Assembly (NCBI RefSeq): GCF_900101265.1
Contig: NZ_FMZS01000001.1
Span: forward strand, 372,001-436,000
DNA length: 64,000 bases
DNA from: Massilia sp. PDC64
GTDB taxonomy: Bacteria > Pseudomonadota > Gammaproteobacteria > Burkholderiales > Burkholderiaceae_D
Reading direction: 5' to 3'
A program made the position numbers and the translations under genes. Positions 47,272 through 58,038 of this stretch are shown one piece after another (position 1 is the first letter of the stretch; each line of letters begins with the position of its first letter). Below the pieces are notes generated by a model. That model was given only the letters and a program-made list of their open reading frames with translations. It was not told where the DNA came from and searched no databases.

Positions 47272-48146
47272 GCCGCCACACGATCGCGCTGCCGGCCGGC
47301 TATCGGCACGTGGACGCCTTTACGTTCCACGGCCGCGATGCCGACGCGCTGGCCGAAATCGTCGACGCGCAGGCAGGCCGCATCCGCAAAGGCGTGCTGC
47401 TGGGCGGCGTGCCGACGCTGCTCGACATCACGCTGCATGCGGACCGCGCCGAATGCGTCGTCGCCGGCGATGGCGCGCCGGCGGACCGCGCCGTGCACGA
47501 CGCCCTCGTGAACATGCTGGGCCTGCGCATCGATCCGGCACCGTTCGAACAGGCCGTGCGCGACGATCCGCTGTTCGGCCCCGTCGTCGCGCGCCAGCCG
47601 GGCCTGCGCGTGATCCAGTCGGCCACCGTGTTCGAGGCGCTGACGTGGGCCATCATCGGCCAGCAGATCAACCTGCCGTTTGCCATTTCCCTGCGCCGCA
47701 CGTTCATCGGCCTCGCGGGGCGCGCGCATTCAAGCGGCCTGTGGTGTTATCCGGAAGCGGCCGACGTGGCCCGCCTCGATGTCGAACAACTGACCAGTCG
47801 AAAATTTTCCGGCGCCAAAGCGGAGACGCTGCTGCGCTTCGCCCGCCTCGTGGCGGACGGCACGCTGCCGCTGGACCGCACGGACGATCCCGCCGGCGTG
47901 AGCGAGCGCCTGCTCGCCGTCAAGGGCATCGGTCCATGGACCGTCAACTATGCGCTGCTGCGCGGCTGGGGCTACGCGGATTGCTCGCTGCACGGCGACG
48001 TGGCCGTGCGCAACGCCATCGGCCGCCTGACGGGCGGCGAGCGGCCCGGCATGCGCGAGGCCGAAGTATTTCTCGAAGCCTATCGCCCGCACCGCACGAT
48101 GGCCGCCGCCTATCTCTGGGCCAGCCTGAACCAGCCCGCCGGCTGA
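47268..48146 (+). CDS. AlkA-type DNA-3-methyladenine glycosylase II
   Basis: The 292-residue protein starts at ATG 47268, overlapping the transporter stop. The helix-hairpin-helix motif LAVKGIGPWTVNYALLRGWG is followed by the catalytic Asp in SLHGDVAVRNAIGRL. The N-terminal AlkA_N-like domain starts PAGYRHVDAFTFHGRDADAL, and WAIIGQQINLPFA is the conserved central helix. It removes alkylated bases from DNA. No Ada domain is fused and no ada/alkB gene is adjacent. Confidence 0.9.
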   Translation: MSRHTIALPAGYRHVDAFTFHGRDADALAEIVDAQAGRIRKGVLLGGVPTLLDITLHADRAECVVAGDGAPADRAVHDALVNMLGLRIDPAPFEQAVRDDPLFGPVVARQPGLRVIQSATVFEALTWAIIGQQINLPFAISLRRTFIGLAGRAHSSGLWCYPEAADVARLDVEQLTSRKFSGAKAETLLRFARLVADGTLPLDRTDDPAGVSERLLAVKGIGPWTVNYALLRGWGYADCSLHGDVAVRNAIGRLTGGERPGMREAEVFLEAYRPHRTMAAAYLWASLNQPAG

Positions 48147-48224
48147 CGCTGTTTTGTGCCGCCACAAGGCGCGGCCGCTCCGCTTGTCCAGACTGCTCGT
48201 AGCCCGATACGAGCGGAGGTAGGC

Positions 48225-49202
48225 ATGACAGCGAAAACTTGCATGGCGGCGATGCTGCTGGTCCACGCCGCCCTGGCCCAGGCCGACACGACGGCTCCCG
48301 ACGACCGCGGCGCCTATCTGTCGCTCGCGTTCGGCAACGGGCGCATCTACGGCGGCAACGCGACCGGCTACCAGTGGATGCGCGGACGCACGTTCGAAGT
48401 CCGCGCCGGACGCCAGGACGGGGCCTCGCGCATCGACTTCGTCCATTACAACGAAGGCCATCCGGACAACAACCACCGGGACGGCTTCGCACTGCAATGG
48501 CTGGCCGCACGCCGCTTTTCCCACGCGTGGACGGGCGAACTGGGCGCGGGGCCGTATCTCAGCATGAACACGACGGAGATCGCCGGCCGCCAGATCGACG
48601 ACGCCCGCCTCGGCCTGCTCCTCAGCGCCGGCCTGCGCCTGACCGTGCCCGGCCCGCCCGGCACCCACCTGCGCATCGGCTACAACCACGTGGCCATGCG
48701 CCACGTGCACCGGTCGGACGCGCTCGTATTCGGCTTCGGGCGCCAGTTCGGCCCGGCCGAGCCGGCGCCCGACGTCGTGCCGGACGGTCATCTCTGGGTC
48801 GGCGGCACGTTCGGCACGTCGATCACGAACATGTCCGGCACGCACGGCGCCCACGCGGGCGTGTTCGAGGCCAGGCGATATGCCGACCGTTGGGGCATCG
48901 GCTACAAATTCCTGCTCGAAGGCGACGACGGTGCGCGGGTCGACCGGCGCGGCGTCGCGGGACAGGTATGGTACGAGCAGCCCGTGACGCCGCGCTTGTC
49001 GGTGAGCGCCGGCCTCGGACCCTATTTCGCCGCGAACCGGCGCGACGGCAACCGCACGGCCACCAATCTCCTGATCAGCTTCCAGGCCGAACGCGCGCTG
49101 TCCGCGCGCACGCGGGCCATCGTCAACTTCAACCGCGTCAAGACCTTCCGCAAGACGAACGACCGCGACCTGTTCCAGGTGGGCCTGCTGCGGCGTTTCT
49201 AG
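48225..49202 (+). CDS. Outer-membrane beta-barrel protein of unknown function
   Basis: The 325-residue product starts at ATG 48225 after GGAGGT, with a signal peptide (MTAKTCMAAMLLVHAALAQA). The rest alternates polar and hydrophobic residues in strand-length units with many Gly and aromatic residues, and ends in Phe (QVGLLRRF), a typical outer-membrane terminal strand. I do not recognise a family. It has some likeness to acyloxyacyl-hydrolase/PagL-type barrels in layout, but no catalytic His-Ser motif is seen. It converges with the next gene with a four-base stop overlap. Confidence 0.7.
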   Translation: MTAKTCMAAMLLVHAALAQADTTAPDDRGAYLSLAFGNGRIYGGNATGYQWMRGRTFEVRAGRQDGASRIDFVHYNEGHPDNNHRDGFALQWLAARRFSHAWTGELGAGPYLSMNTTEIAGRQIDDARLGLLLSAGLRLTVPGPPGTHLRIGYNHVAMRHVHRSDALVFGFGRQFGPAEPAPDVVPDGHLWVGGTFGTSITNMSGTHGAHAGVFEARRYADRWGIGYKFLLEGDDGARVDRRGVAGQVWYEQPVTPRLSVSAGLGPYFAANRRDGNRTATNLLISFQAERALSARTRAIVNFNRVKTFRKTNDRDLFQVGLLRRF

Positions 49203-49621
49203 TGATAGTCCTGCCAGCGCGGCAGTCCGTCGAACTGCTGCGCGCCCTCGCCCGCGAACCGGATCAGTTCGGGCAGGGGGACCATCGCCAGGTTGTCGCG
49301 CCCGTAATGCCCGCCCAGCGCGCTGGGTATTTTCAGACAATACTTGCGCCCGGCCGTCAGCGGGCCCAGCGTCGTTTCGGCCAGGCGCACCAGTTCGGGC
49401 ATGTACCAGCCGTCGAGGAATTCCTGGTTGTACGACAGGGCGTCGAGGGCGGCGCGGTCCTCGGCCACCGGCTCGCACCGCAGGTCTTGCGGCGACAGGC
49501 GCCAGTACATGCCGTCCTCGTCGCGGACGATCAGATTGCCGAAGGCGTTTTCGCCCAGCACCTCGACGGCGTTCAGGCCGGTCCAGCCCCACGCGTCGTT
49601 GATGTCTTCCACAGTAATCAT
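49199..49621 (-). CDS. DUF1851 (Tdi1-type immunity) domain protein
   Basis: The 140-residue soluble protein has an N-terminal SMI1/GAD-like region (VLGENAFGNLIVRDEDGMYW, RLSPQDLRCEPVA) and a C-terminal block KYCLKIPSALGGHYGRDNLA, PLPELIRFAGEGAQQFDGLP. This fits DUF1851, the C-terminal domain of the type VI secretion immunity protein Tdi1. No toxin, VgrG or Rhs gene is next to it, so it looks like an orphan immunity or housekeeping relative. The assignment rests on motif memory and should be treated as moderate. Confidence 0.65.
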   Translation of the reverse strand: MITVEDINDAWGWTGLNAVEVLGENAFGNLIVRDEDGMYWRLSPQDLRCEPVAEDRAALDALSYNQEFLDGWYMPELVRLAETTLGPLTAGRKYCLKIPSALGGHYGRDNLAMVPLPELIRFAGEGAQQFDGLPRWQDYH

Positions 49622-49734
49622 CGCTCACTCCGCATTCAATGCAGTCGAAGTCTTCGACCGGGCTGGGCGGCTGGCGTTGCGGGGATGGAGAACATGCTTG
49701 AGGCGGGTCGAACAGGTGCGTCCGGCTGGGCCAA

Positions 49735-49774
49735 AACGAAAAAGCCGCTGATCCGGAACAGGATCAGCGGCTTT
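49735..49774 (-). terminator. Intrinsic terminator of the tRNA gene
   Basis: AAAGCCGCTGATCC (49741-49754) pairs with GGATCAGCGGCTTT (49761-49774) over 14 bp. Read on the minus strand it is followed by TTTTCGTTTT. Confidence 0.9.
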
Positions 49775-49780
49775 GGAATC

Positions 49781-49857
49781 TGGTTGCGGGGACAGGATTT
49801 GAACCTGTGACCTTCGGGTTATGAGCCCGACGAGCTGCCAGACTGCTCCACCCCGCG
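49781..49857 (-). tRNA. Initiator tRNA-fMet (CAT anticodon)
   Basis: The 77-nt cloverleaf begins CGCGGGGTGGAGCAGTCTGG and ends with an encoded CCA. The anticodon loop is CTCATAA. Initiator features are visible: an unpaired C1-A72 end and three G-C pairs closing the anticodon stem (GGG/CCC in TCGGGCTCATAACCCGA). It has its own promoter and terminator. Confidence 0.96.
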
Positions 49858-49870
49858 TCTGATGCTTCGC

Positions 49871-49899
49871 ATTATACGCACCTTCGGCACTTTAGGCAA
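49871..49899 (-). promoter_or_regulatory. Promoter of the initiator tRNA gene
   Basis: On the minus strand: -35 TTGCCT (49894-49899), a 17-base spacer and a perfect -10 TATAAT (49871-49876), ending about 14 bases before the mature tRNA. Confidence 0.85.
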
Positions 49900-50029
49900 T
49901 CTCGGTTCTCCGACGCCCCCGGATCGCAGCATAAGCTGTCTCCGCCGGGGCGCGCCGCATCGGCGGATTGCGGCCCAGCCGCCCTCAATACAGTGGTAAA
50001 GTAAGGGCAACTTAATTTATCCGCTTCCT

Positions 50030-50614
50030 ATGAAATTCTGTTCCGAGTGCGCCCACCCGGTCACGGTGGCCATCCCCGAAGGCGACAACCGTCCGCGGTT
50101 CGTGTGCACCCATTGCGGCACGATCCACTACCAGAACCCGAAGATGGTGATCGGCACGGTCCCCGTGTGGGAACAGGACGGCGACCTCAAGGTCCTGCTG
50201 TGCAAGCGCGCCATCGAGCCGCGCTACGGCTACTGGACCCTGCCGGCCGGTTTCATGGAGAACGGCGAGACCACCAGCGCGGCCGCCGCGCGCGAGACGG
50301 AAGAGGAAGCGGGCGCCAACATCGAGCTGGGCAATCTGTTCACCCTGCTGAACGTCGTGCACGTGCACCAGGTCCATCTGTTCTACCTGGCGCGCCTCGT
50401 CGACCTGGACTTTGCGCCGGGCATCGAAAGCCTGGACGTGCAATTGTTCAGCGAGAGCGAGATCCCGTGGAGCGACCTCGCGTTCCCCACGATCCGCACG
50501 ACGCTCGAACTGTTCTTCGCCGACCGCGCGCAGATGCGCGAAAGCGGCGGCACCTATGGATTCCACACCCGCGACATCGCGGGTCCGATGCGGGCGCCCG
50601 TCCAACCCGACTGA
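50030..50614 (+). CDS. Nudix hydrolase with N-terminal zinc ribbon
   Basis: In this 194-residue protein an N-terminal zinc ribbon ([26 protein letters not shown]) precedes a Nudix fold. The Nudix box reads [20 protein letters not shown] followed by AG, matching G-x5-E-x7-RE-x2-EE. The ribbon type is that of NudC-like pyrophosphatases, but the usual SQPWPFP NudC signature is absent, so the substrate (a nucleoside diphosphate derivative) is unknown. It is upstream of aat on the same strand, 13 bases apart. Confidence 0.92.
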   Translation: MKFCSECAHPVTVAIPEGDNRPRFVCTHCGTIHYQNPKMVIGTVPVWEQDGDLKVLLCKRAIEPRYGYWTLPAGFMENGETTSAAAARETEEEAGANIELGNLFTLLNVVHVHQVHLFYLARLVDLDFAPGIESLDVQLFSESEIPWSDLAFPTIRTTLELFFADRAQMRESGGTYGFHTRDIAGPMRAPVQPD

Positions 50615-50627
50615 AACACGCACGACC

Positions 50628-51350
50628 ATGATTCCCTGGCTCGAGGCCCATACGCCGTTTCCCGACGTGTCCGAAGCGTTGACGACCGACGCCCCGGGCC
50701 TGCTCGCGGCCGGCGCGGACCTCTCGCCGCAACGCCTGCTGCAGGCGTACCGGAACGGCATCTTCCCGTGGTTTTCCGAAGGCCAGCCGATCCTCTGGTG
50801 GAGCACCGATCCGCGCATGGTCCTGTACACCGACCGCTTCAAGGTGAGCGACAGCCTGAAGAAAACGTTGCGCAAGATCGAGCGCAGCCGCCAGGCCGGC
50901 GGGCCGTGGGTCGTGCGCTTCGACGGCGCCTTCGAAGCCGTGATGCGCGCCTGCGCCGCGCCGCGCAAGGACGGGCCGGGCACGTGGATCTCGGAAGACA
51001 TCATCGCCGGCTACACGGGCCTGCACCGCATGGGCTATGCGCACTCGTCCGAGGTATGGCTGGACGGCGAACTGGTCGGCGGCGCCTATGGCGTGTGCAT
51101 CGGCCGCATGTTCTACGGCGAATCGATGTTCGCGCGCGTGTCGGACGCGTCGAAGGTCGCGCTCGCGTACCTGGTCGCGTTCCTGCGCAGCCACGGCGTC
51201 ACGATGATCGACTGCCAGCAGGAGACGGGCCACCTGGCCTCGCTGGGCGCCGTCCCGATCCCGCGCCGGGATTTCCTGCAGCACCTGCGCCAGGCGATCC
51301 AGGAACCGCCGATCGAACGCTGGGAAGTCGCGCCACCGTTGACCACCTAA
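50628..51350 (+). CDS. aat: Leucyl/phenylalanyl-tRNA-protein transferase
   Basis: The 240-residue enzyme adds Leu or Phe to N-terminal Arg/Lys of proteins, marking them for ClpS-ClpAP. The start is ATG 50628 ([13 protein letters not shown]). Motifs are [60 protein letters not shown] and [20 protein letters not shown]. It lies next to bpt, so both N-end-rule transferases are in one unit. Confidence 0.96.
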   Translation: MIPWLEAHTPFPDVSEALTTDAPGLLAAGADLSPQRLLQAYRNGIFPWFSEGQPILWWSTDPRMVLYTDRFKVSDSLKKTLRKIERSRQAGGPWVVRFDGAFEAVMRACAAPRKDGPGTWISEDIIAGYTGLHRMGYAHSSEVWLDGELVGGAYGVCIGRMFYGESMFARVSDASKVALAYLVAFLRSHGVTMIDCQQETGHLASLGAVPIPRRDFLQHLRQAIQEPPIERWEVAPPLTT

Positions 51351-51411
51351 CGGTGCGCGGCGCCGTCTTTGGCTACAATGGGTTCAACACACGTCGTTCC
51401 GAGAGCTTTGC

Positions 51412-52140
51412 ATGACGCACCTGAATGATCTGCCATTTTCCACGCTGCAGTTCTATACGACGGCACCGTATCCTTGCAGCTACCTCGACGCACGCCAGGC
51501 CCGTTCGCAGGTCGCCACGCCGTCGCACCTGATCAATGCGGACGTGTATTCGGAACTCGTGCGCAACGGTTTCCGCCGCAGCGGCATCTTCACCTACCGT
51601 CCCTATTGCGACGGCTGCCGGGCCTGCATCCCCGTGCGCGTGGCTGCCGAGCGCTTCACGCCCAACCGCAGCCAGCGGCGCGCGTGGAAGCGCCACGAGG
51701 ACCTGACGGCGATGGTGGCCAACCTGTCGTTCTCGGACGAGCACTATGCGCTGTACCTGCGCTACCAGACCACCCGCCACGTGGGCGGCGGCATGGACCA
51801 GGACAGCCGCGACCAGTACGCGCAATTCCTGCTGCAGAGCCGCGTCAACACGCGCCTCGTGGAATTCCGCGAACCGGACGGGACGCTCCGCATGGTGTCG
51901 ATCATCGACGTGCTGTCGGACGGCCTGTCGTCCGTCTACACGTTCTTCGACCCCGACGTGCCCGGCGCGTCGTTCGGCACGTACAACGTGATGTGGCAGA
52001 TCGGCCAGGCGCGCGAGCTGGACCTGCCCTACGTCTACCTCGGCTACTGGATCGAACAGAGCCCGAAGATGGCGTACAAGATCAATTTCAAGCCGCTGGA
52101 AGCCCGTATTGACGGCGTGTGGGGTGTTCTGGATCGTTGA
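51412..52140 (+). CDS. bpt: Aspartate/glutamate leucyltransferase (Bpt/ATE-like)
   Basis: The 242-residue protein carries the ATE N-terminal Cys motifs YPCSYL and [12 protein letters not shown] and the C-terminal block [20 protein letters not shown] and [15 protein letters not shown]. Bacterial Bpt transfers Leu to N-terminal Asp/Glu. It follows aat and precedes pyrD, an order frequent in betaproteobacteria. It starts at ATG 51412. Confidence 0.95.
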   Translation: MTHLNDLPFSTLQFYTTAPYPCSYLDARQARSQVATPSHLINADVYSELVRNGFRRSGIFTYRPYCDGCRACIPVRVAAERFTPNRSQRRAWKRHEDLTAMVANLSFSDEHYALYLRYQTTRHVGGGMDQDSRDQYAQFLLQSRVNTRLVEFREPDGTLRMVSIIDVLSDGLSSVYTFFDPDVPGASFGTYNVMWQIGQARELDLPYVYLGYWIEQSPKMAYKINFKPLEARIDGVWGVLDR

Positions 52141-52207
52141 CGGCCGAAGGACATGCGGTATTGCTGCCACACAAGGTAAAATGTCGCGAATTCTCGATTA
52201 GGCCACC

Positions 52208-53248
52208 ATGTCCGACAAACTCCTGTACGCCCTCGCCCGCCCCCTGCTGTTCTCCCTCGATCCCGAAACGGCCCATAACCTGACGCTCCCCGCCCTGCGC
52301 CGCGCCGCGGCCCTGGGATTGACAGGGGTCGTGCGCAAGCCGAAACCGGATCCGCGCACGGTCATGGGCATCACGTTCCCGAACCCGGTCGGCCTCGCCG
52401 CCGGCCTGGACAAGGACGGCGCCTACATCGACGGCCTGGCCGCGCTCGGCTTCGGCTCGATCGAGATCGGCACCGTGACGCCGCGCGCCCAGCCCGGCAA
52501 CCCGCGCCCGCGCATGTTCCGCCTGCCGGCCGCGCGCGGCATCATCAACCGCATGGGCTTCAACAACGGCGGCGTCGACGCCTTCGTCGCCAACGTCCAG
52601 GCGTCGAGCTTCTACCAGGAGCGCCAGGGCGTGCTGGGCCTGAACATCGGCAAGAACGCCGACACGCCCATCGAGCGTGCCGCGGACGATTACCTGGCGT
52701 GCCTGCGCAAGGTGTATCCGTACGCCAGCTACGTCACCGTCAACATCTCGTCGCCGAACACGAAGAACCTGCGCCAGTTGCAGGGCGCGTCCGAACTGGA
52801 TGCCCTGCTGTCGCAGCTGAAGGAAGAACAGGCGCGCCTGGCCGACAAGTACGGCCACTACGTGCCGCTGGCGCTGAAGATCGCGCCGGACGTCGACGGC
52901 GACCAGATCCGCAACATCGGCGGCGCCCTCGTCCGCCACCGCATCGACGGCGTGATCGCCACCAACACCACCCTGGCCCGCCGCGACGTGGAAGGCATGC
53001 GCCACGCGGCCGAACAGGGCGGCCTGTCGGGCGCGCCCGTGTTCGAACAGTCGAACATCGTCATCCGTGCATTGAAGGCCGAAGTCGGCGACGCCGTGCC
53101 GATCATCGGCGTGGGCGGCATCCTGAGCGGACGCGATGCGAAGGCCAAGATCGACGCGGGCGCCCAGCTCGTGCAGTTGTACAGCGGCCTGATCTACCGC
53201 GGCCCCGCGCTCGTGCGCGAGTGCGCGGACGCGTTGCGCGCCCGCTGA
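52208..53248 (+). CDS. pyrD: Dihydroorotate dehydrogenase (quinone), class 2
   Basis: The 346-residue membrane-associated flavoenzyme is in pyrimidine synthesis. The N-terminal amphipathic part ([20 protein letters not shown]) binds the membrane and quinone. FMN-site motifs are [29 protein letters not shown] and the catalytic Ser in [11 protein letters not shown]. The C-terminal phosphate site contains [19 protein letters not shown]. Length is typical (E. coli 336). It ends six bases from the convergent cysB gene. Confidence 0.97.
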   Translation: MSDKLLYALARPLLFSLDPETAHNLTLPALRRAAALGLTGVVRKPKPDPRTVMGITFPNPVGLAAGLDKDGAYIDGLAALGFGSIEIGTVTPRAQPGNPRPRMFRLPAARGIINRMGFNNGGVDAFVANVQASSFYQERQGVLGLNIGKNADTPIERAADDYLACLRKVYPYASYVTVNISSPNTKNLRQLQGASELDALLSQLKEEQARLADKYGHYVPLALKIAPDVDGDQIRNIGGALVRHRIDGVIATNTTLARRDVEGMRHAAEQGGLSGAPVFEQSNIVIRALKAEVGDAVPIIGVGGILSGRDAKAKIDAGAQLVQLYSGLIYRGPALVRECADALRAR

Positions 53249-53254
53249 CCAGCT

Positions 53255-54183
53255 TTATTCCGGGACGGCGGGATGCAGCGCCTTCTCGATATCCGCCCGC
53301 GTAAAGCCCTGCGCGAAGCGCTCGATGAAGTCATACGCATACGCGCGCAGGTAGGCGCCGCGGCGCACCGCGAGACGCGTCACGTTCGGCGCGAACAAAT
53401 GCGACGACTCGATCGCACGCAGCCCGCGGTCGCGGCCGTGATCGAATGCCATCGAGGCGACGATACCGACACCCATCCCCAGCGACACGTACTGCTTGAT
53501 GACGTCCGAGTCCATCGCCGTCAGCATGATGTCCGGGCTCACGCCGGCGGCGGCGAACGCCGCGTCGATGTGGCTGCGGCCCGTGAAACCCACGTCGTAC
53601 GTGATGAGCGGGAATTCGGCCAGGTCGGACAGCTTGATGGGCGACTGCTGCAGCAGCGGATGGCCGTCCGGCACGACGACGAGGTGGCTCCAGCGGTAGC
53701 ACGGGAACGACACGAGGTCGGGGAACGTGGACAGGCCTTCCGTCGCGATGCCGATGTCGGCGCGGCCCGACAGCACCCATTCCGCGATGTGTTCCGGCGC
53801 GCTCTGCTGCAGGGCGATGCGCACGTTCGGGAACGCCGTGCGGAACGCCTGCACCACCTGCGGCAACGCGTAGCGCGCCTGCGTGTGGGTGACGGCGACC
53901 GTCAGCGTGCCGCTGTCCTGCGCGGCGTATTCGCTGCTGGCCTGCTGCAGGTTTTCCGCCTCGACGAGCAGGCGCTCGATGATCTTCAGGATGCCCTTGC
54001 CCGGATCGGTCAGGCCGGTCAGGCGCTTGCCGTTGCGCTCGAAGATGACGACGCCCAGCTCGTCCTCGAGTTCGCGGATCTGGCGCGACACGCCCGGCTG
54101 CGACGTGAACAGGGCGTTGGCCACGTCGGTCAAATTAAAGTTGCGGCGCGCGGCTTCGCGCACCGAACGCAGCTGTTGGAAAT

Positions 54184-54187
<4 letters not shown>
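53255..54187 (-). CDS. cysB: CysB-type LysR regulator, TTG start
   Basis: The 310-residue regulator has the CysB winged helix ([40 protein letters not shown]) and a ligand domain with [11 protein letters not shown] and [15 protein letters not shown], the CysB/Cbl signature of sulfate/N-acetylserine binding. The start is TTG at 54187, preceded by GGAGAAGG, and overlaps the cysA stop. It would activate sulfur genes when cysteine is limiting, probably including the cysTWA genes in front of it. Confidence 0.94.
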
Positions 54188-55257
<1,070 letters not shown>

Positions 55258-55259
55258 GT

Positions 55260-56177
55260 TCAATGCTCCGTGGTGAGGTCCTGCACGCTGGCCTTCTGTG
55301 CCTGGTGCATGCGCCATTCGATAAAGGTTTTCACCGCCAGGGTCACGAGGGCCAGCAGTGCCAGCAGCGACGCAATCGCGAACGCGGCCGTGAAGTTGTA
55401 TTCGTTGTAGAGGATCTCGACCTGCAGCGGCATCGTGTTCGTCTCGCCGCGGATGTGGCCGGACACGACGGACACGGCGCCGAACTCGCCCATCGCCCGG
55501 GCGTTGCACAGGATCACGCCGTACAGCAGGCCCCACTTGATGTTCGGGAGCGTGACCTTGAAGAAGGTCTTCCAGCCGGACGCGCCCAGCACGAGGGCCG
55601 CCTCTTCCTCTTCGCTGCCCTGCGCCTGCATCAGCGGGATCAGTTCGCGGGCGACGAACGGGAACGTGACGAAGATGGTCGCCAGCACGATGCCGGGCAC
55701 GGCGAACAGGATCTTGATGTCGTGGTCCATCAGCCACGGGCCGAACCAGCCCTGCGAGCCGAACAGCAGCACGTAGATCAGGCCCGCGATCACGGGCGAC
55801 ACGGAGAACGGCAGGTCGATCAGCGACAGCAGGATGCTCTTGCCGGGGAAGTCGAACTTGGCGATGGTCCACGCGGCGGCCACGCCGAACACGAGGTTCA
55901 GCGGCACGGCGATGCCGGCCGCGATGAACGTCAGCCGGATGGCGGACAGCGCGTCCGGATCGAGCACGGATTCCTTGTACACGTCCCAGCCCTTCTTCAG
56001 CGCCTCGGTGAACACGGCCACGAGCGGCACGAACAGGAACAGCGTGAGGAACACGAGCGCGACGGCGATCAGTGCATAGCGCACCCAGGCCGGCTCCAGC
56101 GAATTCGTGGCCTTGCGCGGCGCATTCGCCACGATGGCCGCCTTGTCTTTCAGGTGATTGTCGAGAACGGCACTCAT
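55260..56177 (-). CDS. cysW: Sulfate ABC transporter permease CysW
   Basis: The start is ATG 56175-56177 ([16 protein letters not shown]), one base after the cysT stop; a GTG five codons upstream is possible but overlaps cysT. The 305-residue product has six membrane segments and the EAA loop [40 protein letters not shown] is a CysW hallmark. It forms the channel with CysT. Confidence 0.95.
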   Translation of the reverse strand: MSAVLDNHLKDKAAIVANAPRKATNSLEPAWVRYALIAVALVFLTLFLFVPLVAVFTEALKKGWDVYKESVLDPDALSAIRLTFIAAGIAVPLNLVFGVAAAWTIAKFDFPGKSILLSLIDLPFSVSPVIAGLIYVLLFGSQGWFGPWLMDHDIKILFAVPGIVLATIFVTFPFVARELIPLMQAQGSEEEEAALVLGASGWKTFFKVTLPNIKWGLLYGVILCNARAMGEFGAVSVVSGHIRGETNTMPLQVEILYNEYNFTAAFAIASLLALLALVTLAVKTFIEWRMHQAQKASVQDLTTEH

Positions 56178-56178
56178 A

Positions 56179-57021
56179 TTATTTGCCCGCACGCTTGCGC
56201 GCCCAGGCCTGCAGCAGGTTGATGGCGAGCAGGAGGATGAACGACACGATCAGCATCACGACGGCGATGGCCGTGGCGCCCGTGTAGTCGTACTGCTCCA
56301 GCTTGGTGATGATGAACAGCGGCGTGATCTCGGAGATCATCGGCATGTTGCCGGCGATGAAGATAACGGAACCGTATTCGCCGGTGGCGCGGGCGAACGC
56401 GAGGGCGAAGCCCGTCAGCAGCGCCGGCACGACGCTCGGCAGGATCACGCGGGTAAAGGTCTGCCACGGGCTGGCGCCCAGGCTGGCGGCCGCCTCTTCC
56501 AGTTCGCGCTCCGCGTCTTCCAGCACGGGCTGCACCGTGCGCACGACGAACGGCAGCCCGATGAAGGTGAGCGCGATGACGACGCCCAGCGGCGTGAACG
56601 CGACCTTGATGCCGAGCGGCTCCAGGTGCTTGCCGATCCAGCCGTTGCTCGAATACAGCGACGTCAGCGTGATGCCGGCGACGGCGGTCGGCAGCGCGAA
56701 CGGCAGGTCGACGAGCGCATCGACGAAGCGTTTGCCGGGGAACTGGTAACGCACGAGCACCCACGCGACGATGCCGCCGAACACGACGTTGATGGCGGCG
56801 CCGATCAGCGCGGCGCCGAAGCTCAGGCGGTACGACGCCATCACACGGGGCGACGTCACCGCGCTCACGAACGCGTCCCAGCTCATCGTGAACGTTTTCA
56901 GGAAGATGGCCGACAGCGGGATCAGCACCAGCAGCGCCAGATAGAAAATCGTGAACCCGAGCGAGAGCCCGAAACCGGGAATCACCCGGTTGGCGCTGCT
57001 ACGCGATAGTAAAGTGGTCAT
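56179..57021 (-). CDS. cysT: Sulfate ABC transporter permease CysT (CysU)
   Basis: The 280-residue inner-membrane permease has six helices. The EAA loop is [20 protein letters not shown], and [20 protein letters not shown] is the family block. It is the first gene of the cysTWA-cysB unit. The periplasmic sulfate-binding protein gene (sbp/cysP) that normally leads such operons is not present in the window. Confidence 0.95.
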   Translation of the reverse strand: MTTLLSRSSANRVIPGFGLSLGFTIFYLALLVLIPLSAIFLKTFTMSWDAFVSAVTSPRVMASYRLSFGAALIGAAINVVFGGIVAWVLVRYQFPGKRFVDALVDLPFALPTAVAGITLTSLYSSNGWIGKHLEPLGIKVAFTPLGVVIALTFIGLPFVVRTVQPVLEDAERELEEAAASLGASPWQTFTRVILPSVVPALLTGFALAFARATGEYGSVIFIAGNMPMISEITPLFIITKLEQYDYTGATAIAVVMLIVSFILLLAINLLQAWARKRAGK

Positions 57022-57091
57022 CGTACGCCTTATTACAATTTCTTCTAACGGAACGAAATAATCTCACCGGAAAGACATATTACAAACGAAG

Positions 57092-57105
57092 CATTCCTCA
57101 TTTGC
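57092..57105 (-). promoter_or_regulatory. Sulfur-locus shared element upstream of cysT
   Basis: On the minus strand GCAAATGAGGAATG lies about 70 bases before the cysT start. It matches 12 of 14 bases of an element before the TauE gene (58001-58014). It could be a binding half-site for CysB; that is inference. Confidence 0.45.
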
Positions 57106-57133
57106 ATAGATGATTCCCGCATTAGCAAGATCC

Positions 57134-57165
57134 AAAAAGCAGGAAAGGCGCCTCGCGGCGCCTTT
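57134..57165 (-). terminator. Intrinsic terminator of the TauE/SafE gene
   Basis: AAAGGCGCC (57144-57152) pairs with GGCGCCTTT (57157-57165). On the minus strand the stem is followed by CCTGCTTTTTGG. Confidence 0.8.
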
Positions 57166-57169
57166 CTCA

Positions 57170-57943
57170 TCAGTGGAGCAGCTTGACCGCCACTCCCGCC
57201 AGCGTCATCGCCAGCAACCCCCGCAGTACTTTCTCCGGCACGGCCCGGGCCGCCCATGAGCCGATCGTAATGCCGGGCAGCGAACCGATCAGCAACGCCG
57301 ACAACAGCGCCCAGTTGATCGACCCCAGCCACCAGTGGCCGAACGCGGCGATCGCGGTCAGCGGCACGGCATAGGCGATGTCGGTACCGGCCACCTCGGC
57401 CGGCGTCAGGCGCGGGTACAGCATCACGAGCAGGGTCGCGCCGATGGCGCCGGCGCCGATCGACGAAATCGTCACGAGCGTGCCCAGCACCGCACCGGAC
57501 ACGATGGTGGCCACGACGAGGCTGCGGCCCTGCAGCTGGCGCGACGGCTTGGCGTTGACCCACGCGAGCATCTTGCCGCGGAACAGGATGGCGACAACGG
57601 TCAGCAGCACGGACACGGCGATGGAATAACGGATCACCTTGCCGATGGACGCATTGAGCGGGCCGAAGTATTGCAGGGCCAGCGTGGCGACGAGCGCGGC
57701 CGGCAGCGCACCGAGGCACAGGCGGCCGACGATATCCCAGTGCACGGTCCCGCGTGAACGGTGCGTGACGGTACCGGCAGTCTTGGTGATCGAGGCGAAG
57801 GCGAGGTCGGTGCCGACGGCGACGGAAGGCGTCACGCCGAACAGCAACGTCAACAGCGGCGTCATCAGCGAACCGCCGCCGACCCCGGTCATGCCGACCA
57901 GCAGGCCAACGGCGAATCCCGACAGAATGTATTGAATGGACAT
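57170..57943 (-). CDS. TauE/SafE-family sulfite/organosulfur exporter
   Basis: The 257-residue membrane protein has about eight helices. The two half-repeats show VGMTGVGGGSLMTPLLTLLF near the N-terminus and VTISSIGAGAIGATLLVMLY in the middle, the typical family signature. Members export sulfite, sulfoacetate or related anions. Its place directly upstream of the cysTWA-cysB block, and a shared promoter motif, suggest a role in sulfur balance. It is separated from cysT by a terminator. Confidence 0.92.
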   Translation of the reverse strand: MSIQYILSGFAVGLLVGMTGVGGGSLMTPLLTLLFGVTPSVAVGTDLAFASITKTAGTVTHRSRGTVHWDIVGRLCLGALPAALVATLALQYFGPLNASIGKVIRYSIAVSVLLTVVAILFRGKMLAWVNAKPSRQLQGRSLVVATIVSGAVLGTLVTISSIGAGAIGATLLVMLYPRLTPAEVAGTDIAYAVPLTAIAAFGHWWLGSINWALLSALLIGSLPGITIGSWAARAVPEKVLRGLLAMTLAGVAVKLLH

Positions 57944-58000
57944 GCTTTACCCCCAGAATGGCTCCAAGGGTAATGGTCCTCAGCCGCAAAACAAACAACA

Positions 58001-58014
58001 CGTTCCTTATTTGC
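58001..58014 (-). promoter_or_regulatory. Sulfur-locus shared element upstream of the TauE/SafE gene
   Basis: On the minus strand GCAAATAAGGAACG lies about 60 bases before the start, in an A/T-rich patch, and matches the element before cysT at 12 of 14 positions. Confidence 0.45.
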
Positions 58015-58038
58015 TTATGCGGCCTGTGGTGTGCCGGT

